A stretch of 64,000 bases of DNA from Flavobacterium humidisoli (lineage in GTDB: Bacteria > Bacteroidota > Bacteroidia > Flavobacteriales > Flavobacteriaceae). The stretch spans positions 2,914,001-2,978,000 of the forward strand of contig NZ_CP096829.1 in assembly GCF_023272795.1 (NCBI RefSeq), in the 5' to 3' direction. Positions 52,025 through 60,958 of this stretch are shown piece after piece. How positions within the stretch are numbered: the first letter of the stretch is position 1; the number at the start of each line of letters is the position of its first letter. The notes below the pieces were generated by a model. That model saw nothing but the letters and a program-made list of their open reading frames with translations. It did no database searches and was not told the origin of the DNA. The position numbers were made by a program, and so were the translations under genes.

Positions 52025-52972
52025 ATGAAATATACCATAAAAAAGTATTCTCAAGATGATTACTCAATCTGGAACGATTTTGTCGGCCAGTCCAAAAATG
52101 CTACATTCTTATTTCATCGCGATTTTATGGAATACCACAAAGATCGTTTTGAAGATTTTTCGCTTTTAATTTTTGAGGAAGAAAAGCTGCGAGCCGTTCT
52201 GCCAGCTAACAAAAAAGGAAATCTTGTTTATTCGCATCAAGGACTTACTTATGGCGGATTGGTTTACTTATCAAGATTAAAAGCATCTAAGATTGAATTA
52301 ATTTTAGATGAAATTTTGTTTTTTTTTAAAGAAAACAAAGTCGATGCTTTTTATTATAAACCAATTCCAGATTTTTATTTTTCTGAAGGAAACAAAGAAA
52401 TGGACTTTTTTTTAGTGAAAAGAGGAGCGGTTTTAGAACGAAAAGAAATGAATCTGGCAGTCAATCTTACAGCTCTTTTGAAAATTTCTAAAAGCAAAAT
52501 GAAGCATTTTAGAAGAATTGAAAATCTTGACTTGGATATTATTGAAGATGAAAATTTTGACTCATTTTGGGAAAAAATTTTAGAGCCTAGATTGGCAGAA
52601 AAATTTAATGTAAAGCCAGTCCATTCAAAAGAAGAAATAGAAGTTTTAAGATCTAAATTTCCAAAAAACATCAGGCAATATTCTGCTTACAGAAATGATG
52701 AAATTATTGCAGGAATAACGATTTTTGAGACTAAAAATGTTGTAAAATCGCAATACGGTGCTACTTCAAAAAAAGGAGAAGAATTTAGAGCATTAGATTT
52801 TTTATTCATTAATCTGATTCATAAATACAAACGAAAAGGAAAGCAATTCTTTGATATGGGAATTGTGGATGAAGAAAATGAGGCGGGTTATAATAAAGGG
52901 CTTTCAAACCAAAAAGAAGAGCTAGGATGTTCTGTTTACAATCAGGATTTCTATAAAATTGAAATAAAGTGA
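52025..52972 (+). CDS. FemAB-like GNAT acyltransferase
   Basis: A 315-aa cytosolic protein made of two GNAT-like halves: IWNDFVGQSKNATFLFHRDFMEYHKDRFEDFSLLIF at the start and IIAGITIFETKNVVKSQYGATSKKGEEFRALDFLFINL near the end, as in the FemAB/BioF2-like family. Such enzymes transfer acyl or aminoacyl groups; in glycan loci they probably decorate an amino sugar. The start three bases after the TRIC gene and the GTGA overlap with the aminotransferase gene suggest one transcript. It is a candidate acyltransferase for the 3-amino sugar made by its neighbours. Confidence 0.85.
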   Translation: MKYTIKKYSQDDYSIWNDFVGQSKNATFLFHRDFMEYHKDRFEDFSLLIFEEEKLRAVLPANKKGNLVYSHQGLTYGGLVYLSRLKASKIELILDEILFFFKENKVDAFYYKPIPDFYFSEGNKEMDFFLVKRGAVLERKEMNLAVNLTALLKISKSKMKHFRRIENLDLDIIEDENFDSFWEKILEPRLAEKFNVKPVHSKEEIEVLRSKFPKNIRQYSAYRNDEIIAGITIFETKNVVKSQYGATSKKGEEFRALDFLFINLIHKYKRKGKQFFDMGIVDEENEAGYNKGLSNQKEELGCSVYNQDFYKIEIK

Positions 52973-54066
52973 TACCATTTTTAGATCTTAAAAAAATAAA
53001 CGAACCGTATGAAACTGCTTTTCAGCAAAAACTGAAATTGGTTTTAGAAAATGGCTGGTATATTTTAGGGAAAGAAGTGGAAACATTTGAAAAGGCTTTC
53101 GCTGAATATTGTCAATCTAAATATTGCATTGGAGTTGGAAACGGATTGGATGCTTTAGTTCTTATTTTTAAGGGTTATATCGAACTCGGAAAACTTAAAA
53201 AAGGAGATGAAGTTATTGTTCCAGCAAATACATATATTGCCAGTATTTTGGCCATTCTGCAAGCTGATTTAGTTCCTGTTTTGGTTGAACCTAGATTAGA
53301 AACTTATAACCTAAACCCAGATTTAATTCAGGAGAAAATAACTCCAAAGACCAAAGCTATTTTGGCTGTTCATTTATACGGACAAGTAGCCGAAATGGAG
53401 AAAATAAATGAAATTGTCGAACAAAATAATTTAGTACTTGTAGAAGATGCGGCACAATCTCACGGAGCTGAAATACTAAAATCTAAAAACAACAATCTAA
53501 AATCAGCAATAGCTTATAGTTTTTATCCAGGAAAAAATTTAGGATGTTTGGGCGATGGCGGAGCGATTACTACAAATGATTCGGAGTTGGCCAAAGTGCT
53601 TTTTTCACTTCGAAATTATGGTTCAGAGAAAAAATATTATAACGAATACATTGGTTTGAATTCCCGATTAGATGAATTGCAAGCGGGTTTTTTAAATCTG
53701 AAATTACCCCATTTAGATTCAGATAATGAGAAAAGAAGAACAGTTGCAAAACGATATTTAGCCGGAATTAAAAACAAAAAAATAGCGTTGCCGTTTTGGG
53801 ATTTTTCCAATAACCATGTCTTTCATTTGTTTGTTGTTCGAACAGAAAATAGAAACGACTTACAAGAATATTTAACTCAAAATAATATTCAAACGGTTAT
53901 TCATTATCCAATTCCGCCACATCAGCAAAAATCTTTTCCAGAATGGAATAATCTGTCATTTCCAATTACAGAGAAAATCCATAATGAAGTTCTGAGCCTG
54001 CCAATGAGTCCAGTTTTAACCGAAGTTGAGGTTGATTTTATTATAGAAATTTTAAACCAATACTAA
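52969..54066 (+). CDS. FdtB/QdtB-type sugar 3-aminotransferase (DegT/DnrJ/EryC1/StrS)
   Basis: A 365-aa PLP enzyme. MIPFLDLKKINEPYE, then DEVIVPANTYIASILAILQADLVPVLVEP, LVEDAAQSHGAE and the PLP lysine in FYPGKNLGCLGDGGAI. The segment LRNYGSEKKYYNEYIGLNSRLDELQAGFL is typical of the FdtB/QdtB group, which aminates C3 of dTDP-3-keto-6-deoxyhexoses (3-amino-3,6-dideoxy galactose or glucose). The start is a GTG overlapping the stop of the acyltransferase gene. A matching FdtA-type isomerase gene lies at 58754. Confidence 0.9.
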   Translation: MIPFLDLKKINEPYETAFQQKLKLVLENGWYILGKEVETFEKAFAEYCQSKYCIGVGNGLDALVLIFKGYIELGKLKKGDEVIVPANTYIASILAILQADLVPVLVEPRLETYNLNPDLIQEKITPKTKAILAVHLYGQVAEMEKINEIVEQNNLVLVEDAAQSHGAEILKSKNNNLKSAIAYSFYPGKNLGCLGDGGAITTNDSELAKVLFSLRNYGSEKKYYNEYIGLNSRLDELQAGFLNLKLPHLDSDNEKRRTVAKRYLAGIKNKKIALPFWDFSNNHVFHLFVVRTENRNDLQEYLTQNNIQTVIHYPIPPHQQKSFPEWNNLSFPITEKIHNEVLSLPMSPVLTEVEVDFIIEILNQY

Positions 54067-54067
54067 T

Positions 54068-55363
54068 TTGAATTTCTATAGAAAAATAATTAAAACCAAT
54101 TTGTTTAAGATTACCTCTTTAAACAGCTTGAGCGTTGCTTTAAAAATTGGAATCGGATTAATTACTTCGAAAATATTAGCCATTTTTGTTGGCCCAAGCG
54201 GAATGGCTTTGGTGGGGAATCTAAGAAATTTTTTGACTTCAATAGAAAATATTTCCACTTTAGGTTTTCAAAACGGAATTGTAAAATATACGTCTGAAAA
54301 TGAGAAAACTAAAATCGAACTTCAAAAAATAGTTTCTACGGTTTTTATCAGTTTATTAGTTGTTGCACTTCTGTTAAGCGGAATTTTATTTTTTACAGCT
54401 TCTTATTGGAATCAGAATATCTTTGGGAGTAATACCGAATATTTAACTGTTTTCAAAGTCTTAGCATTGGTTTTGCCGACTTATGGATTTTCCATTTTTT
54501 TTATAGCTGTAATCAATGGTTTGGGTAGATTTAAAAAAGTAATCAGTATAAATATTATTGGAAACATTGTGGGGCTTTTGACTTCTGTGTTTCTAATAAT
54601 GCAATTTAAAACGACTGGAGCTTTAATGGCAATTGTAATTGCGCCAACATTGCTATTTTTTATCACGCTTTATTTAGTTCAAAAAGAGGTTCAGATTTTT
54701 CAATTTATAAAATTAGATGTCTTCGATTTCAAAGTTTTGAAAAATCTTTCGGCTTATTCTTTAATGACGCTGGTTTCATCTGTTTTTGGCCCTTTTGTGT
54801 TTCTCGCAATCCGAAATAATATTATTCAGGATTTAGGAATAGAACAAGCTGGATATTGGGAAACCATGACGCGTATTTCAAGCTATTATTTAATGTTTAT
54901 CAGTGCAATTTTGAGTGTTTATTTTCTGCCAAAATTATCCAAAGCAGAAAATAATTTAGAAACTAAAAAGATCTTTTTGCAATATTATAAATATATTTTG
55001 CCAGTTTTTGTACTTGCGTTGGTAGTACTTTATATTAGTCGCTTTTTTGTTATTCAATTGCTTTTTACAAAAGAGTTTTTGCCTGTAACCGATTTGTTTT
55101 TTTTGCAGCTTTTGGGTGATGTTTTTAAAGTTTGTGCTTTAATCTTGGGTTATCAGTTTTTTGCAAAAAGAAAGACTTTGATGTTTGTTTTAACCGAATT
55201 ATTTTCTTTGTCAATTCTTTATTTTTCTAGTTTGTATTTTATTAAAGAATTTCAAATTGAAGGTGTTGTAATGGCTTACGCACTTAATAATCTTATTTAC
55301 TTTATTATATTGTTTTTGTGTTTTAGATCAGTTTTAAAGAAAAAAACAGAGGAGCTTTCTTAA
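54068..55363 (+). CDS. O-antigen flippase (Wzx/translocase) family
   Basis: A 431-aa membrane protein with about twelve helices, beginning with TTG right after the aminotransferase stop. TSLNSLSVALKIGIGLITSKILAIFVGPSGMALVGNLRNFLTSIENISTLGFQNGIVKYTSE is the opening of the O-antigen translocase group of the MATE/polysaccharide transporter superfamily (quoted as separate signature G-P-S-G-M-A-L-V-G-N). It would flip lipid-linked oligosaccharide across the inner membrane. Gene order and coupling place it in the glycan operon. Confidence 0.9.
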   Translation: MNFYRKIIKTNLFKITSLNSLSVALKIGIGLITSKILAIFVGPSGMALVGNLRNFLTSIENISTLGFQNGIVKYTSENEKTKIELQKIVSTVFISLLVVALLLSGILFFTASYWNQNIFGSNTEYLTVFKVLALVLPTYGFSIFFIAVINGLGRFKKVISINIIGNIVGLLTSVFLIMQFKTTGALMAIVIAPTLLFFITLYLVQKEVQIFQFIKLDVFDFKVLKNLSAYSLMTLVSSVFGPFVFLAIRNNIIQDLGIEQAGYWETMTRISSYYLMFISAILSVYFLPKLSKAENNLETKKIFLQYYKYILPVFVLALVVLYISRFFVIQLLFTKEFLPVTDLFFLQLLGDVFKVCALILGYQFFAKRKTLMFVLTELFSLSILYFSSLYFIKEFQIEGVVMAYALNNLIYFIILFLCFRSVLKKKTEELS

Positions 55364-55442
55364 CTGTCTTGTATATGGTTTGGTTGTTAATAAAATTCTT
55401 AATAAATAATGGTAGGGATCTATATATGGATACGCTTTTAAT

Positions 55443-55450
55443 TAAATTTG
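55443..55450 (+). promoter_or_regulatory. -7 element of the tail-fibre-like protein gene
   Basis: TAAATTTG matches TAnnTTTG, 30 bp before the ATG at 55480. It would give this gene its own start inside the glycan locus. Confidence 0.4.
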
Positions 55451-55479
55451 AAAGAAAATTTTTAAAAATTGCCAATAAC

Positions 55480-56448
55480 ATGAAAAAAATTACCACTACA
55501 ATTTATGCAGCGATTTTATTTCTAGCTGCTTCAGAATTACAAGCTCAGATCAGTACGGGTGCAGGTGGAGCTGCTAGTATTTTAGCAAATTCACCAACTT
55601 CTAATACCAATGTTGGTATCGGAACTACAAATCCTAAATCAAAGTTAGAAATAGCTGGTTTTCCAGCAATTAGTACAACTTATACATTCTTAAATGATGA
55701 AGATCGTTATGAAAAAAGTAGATTGTTAAATGTAGGAACTTTAAGGGAAAATTCAACATCAACTAGTACTGGTAGATTGTTAACTTTTTATGATGTGCCT
55801 CCTTCAAATATATCACCTACTGCATTAACTATGTTTGCTATAGAGGATAGACAAGATGCTAATAGACTTAGACATACAGCAACAGCAAATGGACCAAGTT
55901 ATTTTAAATTAAGTGATAAAACACAAACAGTTTTCATTGATATATTCGATGATGGAACAAATGTTTTTTTTGATTTACCAAAATCCGGATCTTATTTGAC
56001 AGTTGGTGGTAGAGCCGTGTGGCCAGTTGAGCATAATTTTTGGGTAAAGACAGGGACATCAAAGTTTGATAATGATGTTTTTATAAATACTAATTTAGGT
56101 ATTGGAACGTCTAATTTTATTGATGGGGGAAATACATACAAATTATCTGTTAAAGGAAAAATTCGTGCAGAAGAGATAAAAGTTTATAATACCTGGGCAG
56201 ATTATGTTTTTGCTTCAGATTATAAACTAGATGATTTAAAAGAAGTGGAGAGTTATATTGTAAAAAATGGACATTTAAAAAATGTACCATCAGCAAAAGA
56301 AATTACTGAGCGAGGTTTGGAACTTGGAGAAATGTCTAAAATACAACAAGAAAAAATTGAAGAACTTACGCTTTATCTAATTCAACAAAATAAAGAAATC
56401 GAAAAGTTGAAGGCTCAGATGAAAATATTAATGCAACAAAAGAAATAA
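55480..56448 (+). CDS. Exported tail-fibre-like protein with C-terminal coiled coil
   Basis: From ATG 55480 a signal peptide (MKKITTTIYAAILFLAASELQAQ) leads into a Ser/Gly/Ala-rich stretch and the motif NVGIGTTNPKSKLEIAG, common in Bacteroidetes cell-surface and phage-tail-fibre proteins. A second such motif is GIGTSNFIDGGNTYKLSVKGKIRAEEI. From about residue 255 there is KLDDLKEVESYIVKNGHLKNVPSAKEI, then a coiled coil (EKIEELTLYLIQQNKEIEKLKAQMKI). This ending is like proteins with an intramolecular chaperone/trimerisation domain, but the self-cleaving Ser motif is not seen. Probably a trimeric surface fibre; function unknown. Confidence 0.78.
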   Translation: MKKITTTIYAAILFLAASELQAQISTGAGGAASILANSPTSNTNVGIGTTNPKSKLEIAGFPAISTTYTFLNDEDRYEKSRLLNVGTLRENSTSTSTGRLLTFYDVPPSNISPTALTMFAIEDRQDANRLRHTATANGPSYFKLSDKTQTVFIDIFDDGTNVFFDLPKSGSYLTVGGRAVWPVEHNFWVKTGTSKFDNDVFINTNLGIGTSNFIDGGNTYKLSVKGKIRAEEIKVYNTWADYVFASDYKLDDLKEVESYIVKNGHLKNVPSAKEITERGLELGEMSKIQQEKIEELTLYLIQQNKEIEKLKAQMKILMQQKK

Positions 56449-56490
56449 TTTTTTTAATAACAATTAAAAGGAAGGTTTTTGACTTTCCTT

Positions 56491-57627
56491 TTAATTGTTT
56501 ATCCAGATATCTTGATAATAACGTGTAATCCTGATGTAATCATGCTCTCTCTCAATAAAAGCTCTGGCACGTTTTCCAATCGCAATAATTTCATCTTGAT
56601 TCTCAATTAAAAAAGACAATTCTTTGACTAAATAGTCAACATCTGGAATGGCATTTATGCAGACTTTTTCAGAGAGATTATATCTGGCTGTAAATTCTTT
56701 TTCGGCGCCTGTAAAAACCACTTTTCCTTTTGCCATTCCTTCTAGTGCATTATAGCCTTGATCGTAAGCATAAATTTGATCTAGCAAAATATGACAGCGG
56801 TTATACAAATTAATGTACTCGGCATAAGGAACACTACGAACCGTTATTATTTCAACTTTTGAAGTATATTTTTGACCAATTATTTCTAAAGCTTTTTCAA
56901 AATAGTCATTTCCTTTTTTTAGATAATTTTCATTATTGATTCCGTGAAAAATAATGATTTTGTCAGCGATATCTAGTGGCTCAAAACGAAGTTTGTCAAT
57001 ATTGATTGGATTCGGAATCATTCCCAAATATTTTTCATTTCCCTGTAAAGGAAGATGATAATCTAAATCGGTAGCAATAATTCCGTTTATGTTTTTGTAA
57101 ATAAACTGATGCAGTTTTAAAAATGCTTTTTCGAGGAATTTTAAAACATTTTCAAAAGATTTTTTATCAATTTTATGATTAAGATATAACGGAATTATAG
57201 ATTTAAAGTCAGGATTTTCAAAACAATATTTCACATTCAAGTAATCATAACCTGTACTTAAAAGGAAAAGTTTTCGGTTGTTTTTTAGAAGGCTTGAAAT
57301 TATTTTTTTTTCAAAATAATAAGTGCAATAAAAGCTGTTTTCGTTGATCAATTGTACAACATCAAAACCAGAACATTGTTTTTTGAATTTTAAAAATTGC
57401 CTAAACGTCAGATATGAACTAATATCAAATCCAGAGATTTTATAAAGTGCAATTTTTATTTTTTTCAGAAAGCCAGAATCCCATTTTTTCTGGATAGGAA
57501 AATCAACAGGAAAATTTTTAAAACCGTCATTATGACCAATTATAAAAACTTCATGTCCTAAAGCCTGTAAACCATCTTTTAAAGAATTATGCAAATGGCT
57601 ATATTCGCCTACTAGTAAAACTTTCAT
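56491..57627 (-). CDS. Glycosyltransferase, GT4-like, divergent
   Basis: A 378-aa GT-B-fold protein. MKVLLVGEYSHLHNSLKDGLQALGHEVFIIG is the N-terminal Rossmann-like opening, and YNALEGMAKGKVVFTGAEKEF and RARAFIEREHDYIRITRYY near the end match the GT4 E-x-x-x-x-G-x-V nucleotide-sugar site. It is on the minus strand among plus-strand glycan genes and has its own promoter back to back with that of the next gene. Sugar and acceptor unknown. Confidence 0.85.
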   Translation of the reverse strand: MKVLLVGEYSHLHNSLKDGLQALGHEVFIIGHNDGFKNFPVDFPIQKKWDSGFLKKIKIALYKISGFDISSYLTFRQFLKFKKQCSGFDVVQLINENSFYCTYYFEKKIISSLLKNNRKLFLLSTGYDYLNVKYCFENPDFKSIIPLYLNHKIDKKSFENVLKFLEKAFLKLHQFIYKNINGIIATDLDYHLPLQGNEKYLGMIPNPINIDKLRFEPLDIADKIIIFHGINNENYLKKGNDYFEKALEIIGQKYTSKVEIITVRSVPYAEYINLYNRCHILLDQIYAYDQGYNALEGMAKGKVVFTGAEKEFTARYNLSEKVCINAIPDVDYLVKELSFLIENQDEIIAIGKRARAFIEREHDYIRITRYYQDIWINN

Positions 57628-57634
57628 TTATGTG

Positions 57635-57651
57635 TATATTTGACAAATATA
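57635..57651. promoter_or_regulatory. Divergent promoters with back-to-back -7 elements
   Basis: TATATTTG (57635-57642) and its complement caaatata (57644-57651) are separated by a single base, a perfect 17-bp palindrome. The plus element would drive the glycosyltransferase gene at 57672 and the minus one the gene ending at 56491. The two start sites would fall on opposite sides, so the transcripts' 5' ends overlap by about 10 nt. Confidence 0.65.
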
Positions 57652-57671
57652 TTTACTTTTTTGATTAAAAC

Positions 57672-58754
57672 ATGAATAAAAAGAAAGTTGCCATCGTTTC
57701 GATTTCTTTAGGAAAAGGAGGCGCAGAACGTTTTGCCGCTTTGCTTACTTTTATGTTAGAAAGTTCTGGTCTTGAAGTTCATTCTATTCTTGTAAATGAT
57801 GATATAGATTACAAGTTTACTGGAGCCTTGTTCAATTTGGAAAAAGAAAGTACTGGCTCTTTTTCTGTTTTTAGAAAATTAAAAAAAGGAAAATTATTGA
57901 GAAACTATCTCGTTCAAAATGAAATAGATATAGTTGTTGATAGCAGGCCAAAAAATGTCTTCTTACGCGAATTAATTACCAAATTTATTTACCGAAATTC
58001 GAAAGTCTATTACATCGTTCACAGCTTTAATTTTAAGGATTATTTTCCTTCTTCAAAATTTTGGTCGAGAATACTTTATAAGGATGTAAAAACTTTAGTG
58101 TGCGTTTCAAAAGCGATCGAAGAAAAAGTAAGGAAGTGGTATGATTTTAAAAATACACTTACGATTTATAATCCTTTTTTTATTGCCGAAGAAGAATTAA
58201 AAAAAACAGTCTTAGAACCTCAAAAAGTAATCTTGTTTTTTGGACGATTTGAAGAGAAAGTGAAAAATTTCACATTGATGTTAGAAGCTTTTTCACAATC
58301 AAAAATATATGAAAAAGAATATCATTTGCATTTGATGGGATCAGGAGATGACGAAGATTTTATTTTGCAGAAAATTAAGGATTTGAATTTAAATGATTAT
58401 GTAAAAATTCTTCCCTTTAAACAAAATCCTTTTAATGAGGTTCGAGAAGCAAAGTTTACGATTTTGACAAGTAATTATGAAGGTTTTCCGTTATCGATTA
58501 TAGAATCACTAGCTTTAGGAACACCTGTTATTGCTGTTGACTGCCATTCTGGTCCGCGAGAAATTATTCAGAATGAGTTTAATGGTTTATTGGTCGAAAA
58601 TCATAATCCAAAAGCTCTTGCTCAAGCTATGAACCGATTTGTAGATGATGGCGAATTGTATAATTTTTGTAAACAAAATGCAGCTGAAAGCGTAAAACAT
58701 TTGTCTTTAAAAAACATTTCATATCAATGGAAAAACATTCTAAACCCTCAATAA
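57672..58754 (+). CDS. Glycosyltransferase family 4
   Basis: A 360-aa cytosolic GT4 enzyme. AIVSISLGKGGAERFAALL is the N-terminal acceptor-binding loop (GGAER), and the C-terminal nucleotide-sugar domain has VILFFGRFEEKVKNFTLMLEAF, HLMGSGDD, and NYEGFPLSIIESLALGTPVIAVDCHSGPREII with the E-x7-E motif of retaining GT4. Sugar unknown. Its stop TAA overlaps the ATG of the isomerase gene (TAATG), so translation is coupled. Confidence 0.92.
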   Translation: MNKKKVAIVSISLGKGGAERFAALLTFMLESSGLEVHSILVNDDIDYKFTGALFNLEKESTGSFSVFRKLKKGKLLRNYLVQNEIDIVVDSRPKNVFLRELITKFIYRNSKVYYIVHSFNFKDYFPSSKFWSRILYKDVKTLVCVSKAIEEKVRKWYDFKNTLTIYNPFFIAEEELKKTVLEPQKVILFFGRFEEKVKNFTLMLEAFSQSKIYEKEYHLHLMGSGDDEDFILQKIKDLNLNDYVKILPFKQNPFNEVREAKFTILTSNYEGFPLSIIESLALGTPVIAVDCHSGPREIIQNEFNGLLVENHNPKALAQAMNRFVDDGELYNFCKQNAAESVKHLSLKNISYQWKNILNPQ

Positions 58755-59161
58755 TGACGAATATTTCAGATATTCAACTGATTGAAATTCCTAAAATTCA
58801 GGATCGAAGAGGAAATCTTTCAGTCCTAGAAGGAGATATGATTCCATTTGTTTTCAAGAGAGTATATTACCTATACGATGTGCCAAGCGGAAGCAAAAGG
58901 GGAGGGCATGCACATATCGAACAGCAGGAATTTTTAATTGCTTTGAGTGGCAGTTTTGATGTGGTTTTAAAAGACGGGAAAAACATAAAAACAATTACAC
59001 TAAATAAGCCAAATATGGGCTTGCTCATTGTTTCTGGCATCTGGCGCGAGCTCAAAAACTTCTCATCAGGAAGTGTTTGCCTGGTTTTGTCTTCTGGAGA
59101 ATTTAGTGAAGAAGATTATATTCGAGAATACAAAAAATTCCGATTATTTAAAGACAGATGA
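58754..59161 (+). CDS. FdtA/QdtA-type dTDP-4-keto-6-deoxyhexose 3,4-ketoisomerase
   Basis: A 135-aa cupin of the WxcM/FdtA/QdtA family, which moves the keto group of dTDP-4-keto-6-deoxyglucose from C4 to C3, the step before FdtB-type amination. Motifs are IPKIQDRRGNLSVLEG, FVFKRVYYLYDVPSGSKRGGHAHIEQQEFLIALSGS (cupin with the His pair) and LLIVSGIWRELKNFS. I start it at ATG 58754, coupled to the glycosyltransferase stop. The last 18 bp overlap, tail to tail, the GT2 gene on the minus strand. The partner aminotransferase gene is at 52969. Confidence 0.92.
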   Translation: MTNISDIQLIEIPKIQDRRGNLSVLEGDMIPFVFKRVYYLYDVPSGSKRGGHAHIEQQEFLIALSGSFDVVLKDGKNIKTITLNKPNMGLLIVSGIWRELKNFSSGSVCLVLSSGEFSEEDYIREYKKFRLFKDR

Positions 59162-60070
59162 ACCTATGCCTAAATTTGCTAAAAAGGTTTTAAAAGAAAT
59201 TAGAAAGCGCAAAGCAAATGGAGGCAAGTGCAGTAATATTCTCTTTTTCCAGCCTAAGTTTTTTAAATCAATTGGATTGTAGTATTTGTAAAAAAGTTGT
59301 TTTTCTCCAGCTAATTTGCTTTTTATAGCAAGCGAAAAACGGTTTAAATCTAAAAAGTATTTTAAGTCTGGATTTGTTTTTTCGACCTCTTCAAATTTTG
59401 ACAAATCCATTTTATTTTTCAATCCATTTTTTTTAGAAAGGCTTTCAGCATCATAAACATAACGTGCTAGTATTTTCCATGAAAAGACAATGGGATAAAC
59501 AAGTCCGATTCGAATCCATAAGTCAGTATCTTCTCCGCTTTTAATTTTGGTGTCAAAGTTTCCGATTGTTGCAAAAACAGATTTATGAATGACTGCGCAG
59601 GAAGAACAGAGAGCAGTTTCTTTTAAACTTGCTTTAAAGTAATTTACAATTTCAAATTCTTCATTTGTTTTTGAAATAGAATATTTTGCAGGAATTGTTT
59701 TTTTTGAAGTTTCAAACTCAATCGCAGCAGAAAAAACTTTTTGATCAGGCAGTTTTGAAATGTTATGGAATATGGTTTCTAAAAACATTGGATGCCAATA
59801 ATCATCTGCATCTAAAAAAGTGATGAAATTAGCAATGGCTTTTTCGATTCCGTAATTTCTTGCAGTAGATACGCCTTCATTTTTTTTACTATAGTATTGA
59901 ATTCTAGAATCTTTATACTGTGTTAGTTTTTCTTCACTTTTATCTGTAGATCCATCATTGACAACAATAATCTCAAAATCCTGAAAAGTTTGATCTAAGA
60001 CACTCTGTACTGTGTTTTCTACGTAATTTTCTTTGTTGTATAATGGAATAATGATAGAAAAAAAAGCCAT
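59144..60070 (-). CDS. Glycosyltransferase family 2
   Basis: A 308-aa GT-A enzyme. FFSIIIPLYNKENYVENTVQSVLDQTFQDFEIIVVNDGSTDKS is the nucleotide-sugar-binding start, and NFITFLDADDYWHP holds the D-x-D-type motif. SGEDTDLWIRIGL fits the acceptor side, with Asp as likely base. Short basic C-terminus. Its ATG abuts the stop of the preceding GT2 gene, so they are coupled. It probably adds a sugar in the surface glycan. Confidence 0.93.
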   Translation of the reverse strand: MAFFSIIIPLYNKENYVENTVQSVLDQTFQDFEIIVVNDGSTDKSEEKLTQYKDSRIQYYSKKNEGVSTARNYGIEKAIANFITFLDADDYWHPMFLETIFHNISKLPDQKVFSAAIEFETSKKTIPAKYSISKTNEEFEIVNYFKASLKETALCSSCAVIHKSVFATIGNFDTKIKSGEDTDLWIRIGLVYPIVFSWKILARYVYDAESLSKKNGLKNKMDLSKFEEVEKTNPDLKYFLDLNRFSLAIKSKLAGEKQLFYKYYNPIDLKNLGWKKRILLHLPPFALRFLISFKTFLANLGIGSSVFK

Positions 60071-60958
60071 TTATTTTGTTTTTAGAGAACAATAATAACC
60101 CAATCTATAAATATCAAAAAGAAAAAGCGAGGGTTTTGCGCTTAATAACTGCTTTTTAAATAAAGGTTTAAAAATCCTAAAACCAAAAGCGATTAAAGAG
60201 ACAAGACGATATTTCTTAATGAGTTGAAAATAATGTGCCAGTTTAACGTAATCTGGAGAAATTAAATTCGAGTTGATTAAATTTTTTAAACCTAAAACGG
60301 CTTCTTCAGATTTTTGTAAAAATGTTTTGCTGTCTTCTAAACCAAGATGAAAAACGGGATTGTCAATATGAAGAACCTCAATTCGATTTTGTTTTAGCTC
60401 AAATGAAAACAAGGTGTCTTCATGTCTTAGATTTGGAATATTTTCGTTAAATCTGACTTTAGAAAAAATACTTTTTTTTAGGAGAAAGTTTAAGGTCAGA
60501 AAAGACAGATAAGGATTCTTTATGCGTTCGGAAACTGATAAAGCTTCTCTTTCCTTTCCATAAATCCATCTTAAAAGTTGCTTTTTTGGAGGTTGAGAGT
60601 TTTCATACAAAATCCCTCCATAAACTATCTTTTCAGTATTGCTGATTTGAGAAATATAAACAGAAAGAAAATCTGCATTGGCAGGAAAAGTATCGGCATC
60701 CAGAAAAAGCAAATTTTCATAAACTGCTTTTTGAGCCAATAGATTTCGGATCGCGCTTCGCCCGATATTTTTTTCTAAAATAGAATAAGAGGCGTTTTCA
60801 AATAGATTAATTCTTTCGTTTTCAATTGCAAACTTTTGAGAAGCATCGTCTAAAAAAATAATCTCAAAAATAATTCCACAAGAATTGCACTGCTTTACGA
60901 GTTCGCTAGCCAGCGGTAAAACATTGTAATTATAAACCGGAATTAAAATGGAAAGCAT
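60071..60958 (-). CDS. Glycosyltransferase family 2
   Basis: A 295-aa GT-A enzyme. LSILIPVYNYNVLPLASELVKQ opens it, EIIFLDDASQKF contains the first acidic motif, and NLLFLDADTFPANADF the D-x-D; NLRHEDTLFSFEL gives the E-D pair typical of the acceptor site. Its ATG overlaps the ftsE stop by one base (TAATG), so ftsE and the two glycosyltransferase genes form one minus-strand transcript. Confidence 0.92.
   Translation of the reverse strand: MLSILIPVYNYNVLPLASELVKQCNSCGIIFEIIFLDDASQKFAIENERINLFENASYSILEKNIGRSAIRNLLAQKAVYENLLFLDADTFPANADFLSVYISQISNTEKIVYGGILYENSQPPKKQLLRWIYGKEREALSVSERIKNPYLSFLTLNFLLKKSIFSKVRFNENIPNLRHEDTLFSFELKQNRIEVLHIDNPVFHLGLEDSKTFLQKSEEAVLGLKNLINSNLISPDYVKLAHYFQLIKKYRLVSLIAFGFRIFKPLFKKQLLSAKPSLFLFDIYRLGYYCSLKTK

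Noticed and set aside
59501..59525. T-loop-like gattcgaatcc word suggesting a tRNA
   Set aside because: It lies inside the GT2 coding sequence, and no acceptor stem or anticodon arm can be drawn around it.
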